Shown in pieces: positions 6,910 through 15,400 of a DNA stretch of 20,202 bases (its first letter is position 1; every line of letters begins with the position of its first letter). The position numbers and the translations under genes were made by a program. Source of the DNA: UBA12202 sp002691725 (GTDB lineage: Bacteria; Pseudomonadota; Alphaproteobacteria; Puniceispirillales; UBA1172); contig CBFIAU010000015.1 in assembly GCA_965660675.1 (NCBI GenBank), positions 1 to 20,202 of the forward strand, read 5' to 3'. The notes under the pieces were generated by a model that was not told the origin of the DNA, searched no databases, and saw only the letters and a program-made list of their open reading frames with translations.

Positions 6910-6971
6910 TTTCACCACCCCGATCAATGAGCTTTGACAATGAGCATTGATTAGTGATCAGGGTGATGAAA
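6910..6971 (+). other. Long interrupted hairpin between rplA and rplJ
   Basis: TTTCACCACCC (6910-6920) pairs with GGGTGATGAAA (6961-6971) with one mismatch. Inside it ATCAATG (6923-6929) pairs with CATTGAT (6945-6951). GATCA (6922-6926) and TGATC (6955-6959) offer a competing pairing. The apical loop contains TTGACA (6934-6939). It could be a processing site at the 5' side of the L10 leader or a mutually exclusive fold; no T-run follows, so it is not a standard terminator. Confidence 0.55.
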
Positions 6972-7060
6972 GGAGCCGAAAGGTTCCACCTGTCCAAGAT
7001 GGTGGGTGCTGCCGCAAGGTAGCTTAAACATCCTACTCAGACGGGGAGAGCGATATTCGC
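6972..7060 (+). ncRNA. Ribosomal protein L10 leader (autoregulatory mRNA element)
   Basis: This is the region just upstream of rplJ where L10, with L12, binds its own mRNA to control rplJ-rplL. GGAGCC-GAAA-GGTTCC (6972-6987) is a six-pair hairpin with a GNRA loop. Next, GGGTG (7004-7008) pairs with CATCC (7029-7033) around the hairpin CTGCC-GCAA-GGTAG (7009-7022), which again has a GNRA loop. The CCAAGA ahead of it and the CAGACGGGGAG after it look like the alphaproteobacterial L10 binding site as I remember it. Further stems (GGTTG 7084-7088 with CAACC 7121-7125) may link the site to the rplJ start. Confidence 0.78.
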
Positions 7061-7174
7061 TTGAACTATGGGCAGGCCTTGGTGGTTGTCACACCGTTAC
7101 AGGTGAGCAATCACTACGTGCAACCGGATGCATGCCATAATTTGGTGTTCATCCATAACTAGCGGAGACGATCG

Positions 7175-7687
7175 GTGAATAGATCCGAGAAAACCAGGCT
7201 GGTGGAAACGCTGCACGCGACCTTTAGTGATTCGACATCTGTTGTTATCGCTCATCAGGTCGGGCTGACTGTTGCCGAAAGCAATGAAATCAGGGAAAAA
7301 ATGCGGAATGCTGGTGCCCGTTACAAGGTTACTAAAAACCGCATTGCCAAGATTGCATTGAAAGGAACGAAATTCGAGGAGCTGAGTGATCAGTTTGCAG
7401 GACCGACAGCCATTGGCACGTCAGATGATCCTGTTGCTGCTGCAAAGACCCTCGTTGAGTTTGCCAAGAGTAACGACAAGGTATCTATCGTCTGCGGGTC
7501 CGTAGATGGGCAGGTGCTTTCCAAGGCTGACGTTGAGACGTTGGCCAAGTTGCCGTCTCTTGATGAGCTTCGTGCCAAACTGGCTGGCCTCTTGCAGGCA
7601 CCAGCGGCAAAACTGGCCAGAGTATCACAAGCCCCAGCCGCAAAGCTGGCGCGTGTTATTCAGGCGAGAGCAGATCAGTTACAGTAG
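7175..7687 (+). CDS. rplJ: 50S ribosomal protein L10
   Basis: L10 (uL10) anchors L12 dimers to the ribosome through its long C-terminal helix. The N-terminal rRNA-binding domain is typical (VAESNEIREKMRNAGARYKVTKNRIAK). The tail is divided into near-identical units: LRAKLAGLLQ (132-141), APAAKLARVSQ (142-152) and APAAKLARVIQ (153-163). With 170 residues it is slightly longer than the 165-residue E. coli protein, by about one such unit. The start is GTG 7175; GGAG at 7164-7167 is well placed before it, and the first upstream ATG codons do not give a family-like N-terminus. It is preceded by the L10 leader and followed by rplL after 56 bases. Confidence 0.96.
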   Translation: MNRSEKTRLVETLHATFSDSTSVVIAHQVGLTVAESNEIREKMRNAGARYKVTKNRIAKIALKGTKFEELSDQFAGPTAIGTSDDPVAAAKTLVEFAKSNDKVSIVCGSVDGQVLSKADVETLAKLPSLDELRAKLAGLLQAPAAKLARVSQAPAAKLARVIQARADQLQ

Positions 7688-7743
7688 TTGGGTTTCGCCC
7701 AGTTAATATTAAACGCTTAGTTCAAGCCTAAATGGAGAAAATG

Positions 7744-8127
7744 ATGGCTGATATTTCAAAACTTGCTGAAGACCTTTCCGCACTGACCGTTCTTGAAGCT
7801 GCCGAGCTGGCAAAGCTTCTTGAAGAGCAGTGGGGAGTTTCTGCGGCGGCAGCACCTGTTGCTGTTGCTGCTGTTGCTGGTGGCGGTGACGCCGGCGGTG
7901 CAGCTGCCGAAGAAAAGACCGAGTTTGACGTAATTCTTGCCGCTATTGGCGATAACAAGATTAACGTCATTAAAGCAGTTCGTACCCTTACTGGACTTGG
8001 CCTCAAAGAAGCCAAGGATCTGGTCGAAGGTGCACCAAAGCCAGTTAAGGAAGGCGCATCCAAGGATGACGCGGAAGCCGCTAAGGCTACCCTTGAGGAA
8101 GCTGGAGCAACTGTTGAGCTCAAGTAA
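7744..8127 (+). CDS. rplL: 50S ribosomal protein L7/L12
   Basis: L12 is the dimeric stalk protein that recruits EF-Tu, EF-G and other GTPases. The 127 residues comprise the dimerisation domain (1-32, ISKLAEDLSALTVLEAAELAKLLEE), an Ala/Gly-rich hinge (about 33-57) and the globular factor-binding domain (KTEFDVILAAIGDNKINVIKAVRTLTGLGLKEAKDLVE). I chose ATG 7744, which gives MADISK. The ATG at 7732 is part of the ribosome binding site (GGAG 7734-7737, 6 bases before 7744), and ATG 7741 is too close to it. Multiple copies of this protein per ribosome are needed, which fits the attenuator-like hairpin that follows before rpoB. Confidence 0.96.
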   Translation: MADISKLAEDLSALTVLEAAELAKLLEEQWGVSAAAAPVAVAAVAGGGDAGGAAAEEKTEFDVILAAIGDNKINVIKAVRTLTGLGLKEAKDLVEGAPKPVKEGASKDDAEAAKATLEEAGATVELK

Positions 8128-8154
8128 TTTGAATATATATAAATAATATTACTC

Positions 8155-8179
8155 CCCCACATCGATTTTCGGTGTGGGG
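8155..8179 (+). terminator. Attenuator-like hairpin after rplL
   Basis: CCCCACATCG (8155-8164) pairs with CGGTGTGGGG (8170-8179) through 10 pairs with one G-U and a five-base loop. It is followed by ATTGCCTG and not by a T-run, so it is at best a partial terminator. Such an element between rplL and rpoB would let L12 be made in excess over RNA polymerase. A second small hairpin (TGCCT 8182-8186 with AGGCA 8192-8196) follows. Confidence 0.6.
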
Positions 8180-8210
8180 ATTGCCTGTTTGAGGCACTAA
8201 AACGTTTTGA

Positions 8211-8241
8211 TGTGGTGTTTACCGCTTATTCGGTAGCCACA
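8211..8241 (+). other. Hairpin in the rpoB leader
   Basis: TGTGG (8211-8215) pairs with CCACA (8237-8241), and TACCG (8220-8224) pairs with CGGTA (8231-8235), with an asymmetric internal loop. It ends 26 bases before rpoB. In E. coli RNase III cuts the mRNA between rplL and rpoB, and this may be the equivalent site; that comparison is an inference. Confidence 0.45.
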
Positions 8242-8267
8242 AATGCAGATAAACAGAGGTTAAATTT

Positions 8268-11200
8268 ATGGGATCAAGCATCAACGCACTTAATAGCCGC
8301 CGCCGCATTCGTCGCAATTTTGGTTCAATCGCAGAAGTGGCAGAGATGCCAAATCTAATCGATGTGCAGCGCAGTAGCTATGATTTGTTTCTTCAGAGGG
8401 ATGTTCCGCCGCATGCGCGTGAAGATATCGGTCTGCAAGAAGTTTTCAAATCTGTCTTTCCGATTAAAGACTTTAATGAAAAGTCAGTGCTTGAATATGT
8501 ATCTTACACGCTTGAAGAGCCTAAATATGATGTCGAAGAATGCCAGCAGCGCGGGCTCAATTATGCCTCATCGCTGAAAGTGCTTTTGCGTCTGGTTGTC
8601 TGGGAAGAAGACGAGATCACAGGAACAAAATCCCTGCGTGACACCAAAGAACAAGAAGTGTTCATGGGTGACATGCCGCTTATGACCAAAAATGGAACCT
8701 TCATCATTAATGGCACAGAGCGCGTTATTGTCTCGCAGATGCACCGCTCACCAGGTGTATTTTTTGACCATGATCGCGGCAAATCACATGCGTCTGGCAA
8801 ATTGCTGTTCTCGGCGCGGGTCATTCCCTATCGTGGGTCATGGCTGGATTTTGAGTTTGATGCCAAAGATATCATCAATGTCCGGATTGACCGCAAACGC
8901 AAATTGCCTGTCACCACATTCCTCATGGCATTAATGGATGAAGCCTCGGAAGCCTATATAAAAGAAGCAAAGTCTGAGGGTATTGATCCAGACCGGAATA
9001 AGGTAAATGGCCTGTCCCGCGAAAATATCCTTAACTATTTCTATGACTCGATTACCTATCGCCGCATGAAAAAGGGCTGGCAGACAGATTTTGATGCTAG
9101 TCGTATGCGTGGTGCGCGTCTTGGCTATGATCTGGTTAATGCCAAAAATGGTGAGATTGTTGCCTCTAAAGGCGATAAGCTGACGCCGCGGTCTTTGCGC
9201 AAGCTTGAAGAAAGCGGGCTTAAGGAAATCCTGGTTAGTGATGAGCAAATCCTGGATCAGTTCATTGCCCATGATATTGTTGATATGGATACTGGCCTTG
9301 TTCTATGTGAGGCTGGTGACATTATTACCGAGGACATGCTGGCGAGTCTGCTTGAAATGAAGTCAGATACATTCCGTGTTCTGGCCATTGATAATATTAA
9401 TATTGGCAGCTTCCTTCGCAACACCTTGGCCGCCGACCGCAATAACTCGCGCGAAGATGCGCTGGTTGATATTTATCGGGTGATGCGTCCGGGTGAGCCG
9501 CCAACACTTGAAACCGCTGAAGGATTATTTAACGGCCTGTTTTTCGATGGTGAGCGTTATGATTTATCGTCAGTTGGCCGCGTTAAACTAAACGCCCGTG
9601 TCGATATTGACGCTGATGATAATATTCGGACTCTGCGCCGTGAAGACATCCTTGCTATTGTGAAATTGCTGGTTGATCTGCGTGATGGAAAAGGTGAGAT
9701 TGATGATATTGATCATCTTGGTAATCGCCGTGTCCGTTCGGTTGGTGAATTGATGGAAAATCAGTACCGCATTGGCTTGGTTCGGATGGAAAGAGCCATT
9801 AAGGAGCGTATGTCATCGGTTGAGATTGATCGCGCGATGCCGACGGATTTGATTAATTCAAAGCCTGCTGCCGCTGCGGTGAAAGAGTTTTTTGGCTCAT
9901 CCCAGCTATCGCAATTTATGGATCAGACCAACCCCTTATCTGAGATTACGCATAAGCGCCGCCTATCCGCGCTTGGCCCGGGCGGCTTAACGCGAGAACG
10001 TGCCGGATTTGAAGTGCGTGATGTGCATCCCACCCATTATGGCCGGATTTGCCCGATTGAAACGCCAGAAGGCCCAAATATTGGCCTGATCAATTCGCTT
10101 GCTACATTTGCCAAGATTAATCGCTATGGGTTCATTGAAACTCCATATCGTAAAGCTGAAAATGGCAAAGTGACGGATGAAGTCGTCTATATCTCAGCGA
10201 TGGATGAAGGCCGGTTTGTGATCGCTCAGGCCAATGCTGAGCTTGACGCAAAGGGTAAGTTTGTTGGTGAGCTAATCCCAACACGCCGGGCTGGGGAAAT
10301 TGGCTTATCAAATCCATCTGACATTGAATTGATGGACGTGTCGCCAAAACAGCTGGTTTCGGTTGCCGCATCTTTGATCCCGTTCCTTGAGAATGATGAT
10401 GCCAACAGAGCCTTGATGGGTTCAAACATGCAGCGTCAGGCCGTGCCTCTGATTAAAGCCGAAGCCCCGCTAGTCGGCACTGGCATGGAGTCGGTTGTCG
10501 CCAAAGATTCCGGCGTGACAATCATTGCCCGCCGGTCGGGTGTTATTGATCAGGTGGATGCGACACGTATCGTTGTTCGCTCATCGGAAAGAAGCGAGGA
10601 CGAAGTTTCACCTGTTGATATCTATTCTCTCTTGAAGTTTCAGCGGTCAAACCAAAACACCTGTATCACTCAGCGTCCATTGGTGCGTGTGGGTGATGTC
10701 GTCAATGCTGGTGATATTCTGGCTGATGGGCCTTCCACCGAAGATGGTGAACTGGCGCTAGGGCGCAATGTCCTTGTCGCCTTTATGCCGTGGAATGGAT
10801 ATAACTTTGAGGATTCTATTCTGATATCTGAACGCATTGTCCGCGATGACGTCTTTACCTCTATTCATATCGAAGAATATGAAATTATGGCGCGTGACAC
10901 GAAACTTGGAACAGAAGAAATCACCCGTGATATTCCAAATGTTGGTGAAGAAGCTCTGAAAAATCTCGATGAAGCTGGCATGGTTTATGTCGGTGCTGAT
11001 GTTCAGGCCGGTGATATTCTGGTTGGTAAAGTGACGCCAAAAGGTGAGTCACCAATGACACCGGAAGAAAAACTACTGCGTGCCATTTTTGGTGAAAAAG
11101 CGGCTGATGTTCGTGATACATCCCTGCGCGTGCCGCCAGGCGGGGCAGGGACGGTTGTAGAGGTGCGGGTATTCTCTCGTCGCGGCGTTGAAAAAGATGA

Positions 11201-12446
11201 GCGATCAAGAGCGATTGAACGGTCTGAAATTGAACGTCTGTCAAAGGACCGTGATGATGAACGTGAGATTCTGGAGCGCGGCTTTTATAATCGGATGACC
11301 GAATTAATGATTGGTCAGAAGGTTGCCTCTGGCACAACTGATTTGAAAAAAGGGACTGTCATCACGGAAGACATGCTGCACGAATTGCCGCGCAGTAAGT
11401 GGACAAGCATTGCGGTTGCCGATGATCCATCCCAAAAAGCCATTGAAGCACAGATTGATGATCTGGAAATGTCACTTCGCAAGCTGGAAGCCCGCTTTAA
11501 TGATAAGGTCGATAAGCTCCAGCGCGGTGATGAGTTGCTGCCGGGCGTCATGAAGATGGTTAAGGTCTTTGTTGCGGTTAAGCGGAAACTTCAGCCGGGT
11601 GATAAAATGGCTGGCCGTCATGGTAACAAAGGCGTCATCTCACGCATTCTGCCTGTTGAAGATATGCCATACCTTGAGGACGGCACACATGTTGATATTG
11701 TGCTGAACCCGTTGGGCGTGCCATCACGGATGAATGTGGGTCAGATTCTGGAAACTCACCTTGGCTGGGCATCTGCTGGTTTGGGCAAGAAAATATCCAG
11801 AGTTGTTGATGAGGCCAGGACGCATAATAATCCGGGTTCGATCAAGGATGAGCTGAAGAATATTTACAGCGATGAGCAGTTCAAGGGAACCGTCGATAAG
11901 CTAGATGATGATCAGTTGATTGAGCAAGGCAAGCTGTTATCCAAAGGTGTTCCGATGGCAACGCCAGTGTTTGACGGTGCCAAGGAAAAGAATGTTCGGG
12001 ATATGCTAACCTATGCAGGATTGAGCGAGACAGGGCAGGAATGGCTGACCGATGGCCGGACAGGTGAGCAGTTCGACAGGCCTGTTACGGTTGGTTATAT
12101 CTATATGCTGAAATTGCACCATCTGGTTGATGAGAAAATCCATGCGCGGTCTATTGGCCCATACTCACTGGTTACTCAACAGCCGCTTGGCGGTAAAGCG
12201 CAGTTCGGTGGACAGCGATTTGGTGAGATGGAAGTCTGGGCGCTTGAGGCTTATGGTGCCGCTTACACGCTTCAAGAGATGCTCACGGTTAAGTCAGATG
12301 ATGTGACAGGCCGGACAAAGGTTTATGAGAGTATTATCCGTGGTGATGATGACTTCGAGGCCGGCATTCCAGAGAGCTTTAATGTTTTAGTGAAAGAATT
12401 GCATTCGCTCGGCCTTGATGTCGGCTTGCAATCCTCAGAATTCTAG
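8268..12446 (+). CDS. rpoB: DNA-directed RNA polymerase subunit beta
   Basis: The beta subunit forms one side of the active-site cleft of RNA polymerase. Its 1392 residues give an alphaproteobacterial-sized protein (E. coli 1342). The rifampicin-contact cluster is intact at 545-567 (SQLSQFMDQ, then HKRRLS). D552, H562 and S567 correspond to E. coli D516, H526 and S531, and all are the sensitive-type residues. T554 replaces the Asn at E. coli 518. Also conserved are RAGFEVRDVHPTHYGRICP, RKLQPGDKMAGRHGNKGV and the C-terminal GKAQFGGQRFGEMEVWALEAYGA. AGAGG at 8255-8259 serves ATG 8268. rpoC follows after 15 bases, and the two are surely co-transcribed. Confidence 0.98.
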   Translation: MGSSINALNSRRRIRRNFGSIAEVAEMPNLIDVQRSSYDLFLQRDVPPHAREDIGLQEVFKSVFPIKDFNEKSVLEYVSYTLEEPKYDVEECQQRGLNYASSLKVLLRLVVWEEDEITGTKSLRDTKEQEVFMGDMPLMTKNGTFIINGTERVIVSQMHRSPGVFFDHDRGKSHASGKLLFSARVIPYRGSWLDFEFDAKDIINVRIDRKRKLPVTTFLMALMDEASEAYIKEAKSEGIDPDRNKVNGLSRENILNYFYDSITYRRMKKGWQTDFDASRMRGARLGYDLVNAKNGEIVASKGDKLTPRSLRKLEESGLKEILVSDEQILDQFIAHDIVDMDTGLVLCEAGDIITEDMLASLLEMKSDTFRVLAIDNINIGSFLRNTLAADRNNSREDALVDIYRVMRPGEPPTLETAEGLFNGLFFDGERYDLSSVGRVKLNARVDIDADDNIRTLRREDILAIVKLLVDLRDGKGEIDDIDHLGNRRVRSVGELMENQYRIGLVRMERAIKERMSSVEIDRAMPTDLINSKPAAAAVKEFFGSSQLSQFMDQTNPLSEITHKRRLSALGPGGLTRERAGFEVRDVHPTHYGRICPIETPEGPNIGLINSLATFAKINRYGFIETPYRKAENGKVTDEVVYISAMDEGRFVIAQANAELDAKGKFVGELIPTRRAGEIGLSNPSDIELMDVSPKQLVSVAASLIPFLENDDANRALMGSNMQRQAVPLIKAEAPLVGTGMESVVAKDSGVTIIARRSGVIDQVDATRIVVRSSERSEDEVSPVDIYSLLKFQRSNQNTCITQRPLVRVGDVVNAGDILADGPSTEDGELALGRNVLVAFMPWNGYNFEDSILISERIVRDDVFTSIHIEEYEIMARDTKLGTEEITRDIPNVGEEALKNLDEAGMVYVGADVQAGDILVGKVTPKGESPMTPEEKLLRAIFGEKAADVRDTSLRVPPGGAGTVVEVRVFSRRGVEKDERSRAIERSEIERLSKDRDDEREILERGFYNRMTELMIGQKVASGTTDLKKGTVITEDMLHELPRSKWTSIAVADDPSQKAIEAQIDDLEMSLRKLEARFNDKVDKLQRGDELLPGVMKMVKVFVAVKRKLQPGDKMAGRHGNKGVISRILPVEDMPYLEDGTHVDIVLNPLGVPSRMNVGQILETHLGWASAGLGKKISRVVDEARTHNNPGSIKDELKNIYSDEQFKGTVDKLDDDQLIEQGKLLSKGVPMATPVFDGAKEKNVRDMLTYAGLSETGQEWLTDGRTGEQFDRPVTVGYIYMLKLHHLVDEKIHARSIGPYSLVTQQPLGGKAQFGGQRFGEMEVWALEAYGAAYTLQEMLTVKSDDVTGRTKVYESIIRGDDDFEAGIPESFNVLVKELHSLGLDVGLQSSEF

Positions 12447-12461
12447 TTAAGGGAGATCATT

Positions 12462-15400
12462 ATGAATGATTTGATGCATAGCTTTGGTCAATCGCCAAGC
12501 TCACAAAGTTTCGACAAGATCAAGATTTCAATCGCCTCTCCTGATAAAATTAGGTCGTGGTCATTTGGCGAGATCAAAAAGCCCGAAACAATAAACTATC
12601 GGACATTTAAGCCTGAACGTGATGGTCTCTTTTGTTCGCGTATTTTTGGCCCTGTCAGAGATTACGAATGTCTGTGCGGCAAATATAAGCGCATGAAGTA
12701 TCGCGGCGTTGTCTGTGAGAAATGCGGTGTTGAAGTCACCTTATCGAAAGTTCGCCGTGAACGTATGGGTCATATTGAACTGGCTTCACCTGTCGCCCAT
12801 ATCTGGTTCTTGAAATCACTACCATCGCGTATTGGTTTGCTCACTGATATGACATTAAAAGACCTTGAGCGAGTGCTTTATTTTGAAAATTTTGTAGTGA
12901 TTGAACCTGGGTTGTCATCATTGCAAAAAGGCCAGCTTTTGAGCGAAACCGAATATTATGATGCGCTTGAGGAGTTTGGCGAAGATGCGTTTGAGGCGGG
13001 TATTGGGGCAGAGGCGATCAGAATTATTCTGGAAGCGATTGATCTTGAAGCCGAACGTGAACAAGTCCGTCAAGATTTGCGCGATACAGGTAGCGAAGCC
13101 AAGCGCAAAAAGCTGGTTAAGCGGCTCAAGCTGATTGATGCGTTTATGGAATCAGGATCACGTCCGGAATGGATGATCCTTGAAGTTATTCCGGTTATTC
13201 CGCCAGAATTGCGGCCTTTGGTGCCGTTGGATGGCGGCCGTTTTGCGACATCTGATCTGAATGATCTTTATCGCCGCGTGATTAACCGTAACAACCGTTT
13301 GAAGCGCCTGATTGAGCTACGGGCGCCCGACATTATTATCCGTAATGAACGCAGAATGTTGCAGGAATCGGTTGATGCGCTGTTTGATAATGGCCGCCGC
13401 GGTCGGGTAATCACTGGCGTTAATAAGCGGCCATTGAAATCACTATCCGACATGCTGAAAGGCAAGCAAGGGCGCTTCCGTCAAAACCTGCTTGGTAAGC
13501 GTGTCGATTATTCAGGTCGTTCGGTTATCGTTGTCGGCCCTGAGCTGAAATTGCACCAATGCGGTCTGCCAAAGCAGATGGCACTTGAGCTATTTAAGCC
13601 GTTTATCTACTCCAAGCTGGAACTTTATGGTCACGCGACGACGATTAAAGCGGCTAAGCGCATGGTCGAAAAAGAACGGCCAGAGGTCTGGGATATTTTA
13701 GAAGAAGTTATCCGTGAGCATCCGGTAATGCTTAACCGCGCGCCGACATTGCACCGCTTGGGTATTCAGGCATTTGAGCCAGTATTGATTGAAGGCAAAG
13801 CCATTCAGCTGCACCCGTTGGTATGTACAGCATTTAATGCTGACTTTGACGGTGACCAGATGGCTGTTCATGTGCCGCTATCCCTTGAAGCTCAGCTTGA
13901 AGCGCGGGTGCTGATGATGTCCACTAACAACATCCTCAGCCCTGCTAATGGTAAGCCTATTATTGTGCCATCACAGGATATTATTCTCGGTCTGTATTAT
14001 ATGACGCTGATGCGTGATGGTGAGCTGGGTGAGGGCATGATCTTTGCCAATCCAGCAGAAGCATTGCTGGCCTATGATGCGGGTCATGTTAGCTTGCAGG
14101 CAAAGGTGCGTGTTCGCATAAATACATGGGAAGGTGAGGATCGTGTTCAGCGTGTTGTTGAGACCACGGCTGGTCGCGCCCAGCTTGCCAATATTTTGCC
14201 AGAAAACTCTGCTGTGCCATTTAGTGTTGTTAACACGCTAATGACCAAGAAAGAAATTTCAAATGTCATTGACCATGTCTATCGCTATTGCGGCCAGAAA
14301 GACACCGTGATTTTCTGTGATCAGCTGATGTCAATGGGCTTCCGTAAAGCCTGTGAAGCGGGCATTTCATTCGGTATTGATGATCTCAATACTCCTGACG
14401 CTAAAACCAGACTGGTTAATGAGTCTGAATTGGCTGTTAAAGAGTTTGAACAGCAATATCAGGATGGTCTCATCACCCAAGGTGAAAAATACAACAAAGT
14501 CGTTGATGTGTGGTCACGTTGCACCGATCAGGTCGCTGATGAGATGATGAAATCAATCTCAAAAGAGGTCGCTGGTGAGCGCGTTAATTCTGTATGGATG
14601 ATGGCACATTCAGGCGCTCGTGGTTCAGCGGCGCAGATCAAACAGCTTGCCGGGATGCGTGGTCTGATGGCGAAACCATCGGGTGAGATTATTGAAACAC
14701 CGATCATTTCTTCGTTCAAAGAAGGCTTGAACGTGTTGGAATACTTTAACTCAACGCATGGCGCGCGTAAGGGTCTTGCCGATACTGCCCTCAAGACAGC
14801 GAATTCAGGCTACCTGACACGGCGTCTGGTCGATGTGGCGCAGGATAGCATCATCACTGAGCATGATTGCGGCTCAACCGAAGGCCTGACCATTCGTCCG
14901 GTTATCAATGATGGTGAGATTGTTGACTCGCTAGGGGAACGTATTCTTGGCCGGACAACGGTAGAAGATATCGTTAATCTGACCGATGATAGCGTTATCG
15001 TTGAAGCTGGTTCAATCATTGATGAAGAAGATGTTGAACGTATCGAAGCCGCAGGTATTGATAGCGTCTTGATCCGTTCGGTTTTGACTTGTCAGACTAA
15101 AACTGGCGTTTGTGGGGCGTGTTATGGCCGTGATCTGGCGCGGGGAACACCTGTTAATATTGGTGAAGCGGTAGGCGTTATTGCCGCCCAGTCCATTGGT
15201 GAGCCGGGAACACAGCTCACCATGCGGACATTCCATATTGGTGGTGCGGCGCAACGTGGGGCAGAACAATCCAGCATCGAAGCTGTGATTGATGGCACGG
15301 TTAAATTACAAGAGGCGAGCCTGGTCGAAGTCGAAGATGGCCAGCATATTGTCATGAACCGCCATACCCAGCTCTTGCTATTGGATAGCCAGGGCCGTGA

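Noticed and set aside
6934..6962. Promoter with perfect TTGACA before rplJ
   Set aside because: No acceptable -10 hexamer lies 15-19 bases downstream, and the hexamer sits in the loop of a hairpin.
7732..7743. Upstream ATG codons for rplL at 7732 and 7741
   Set aside because: ATG 7732 is part of the Shine-Dalgarno sequence and ATG 7741 is too close to it; MADISK from 7744 matches the family.
10921..11337. 138-codon minus-strand frame inside rpoB
   Set aside because: Low-complexity His/Gln-rich translation produced by the complementary strand of a highly conserved gene.
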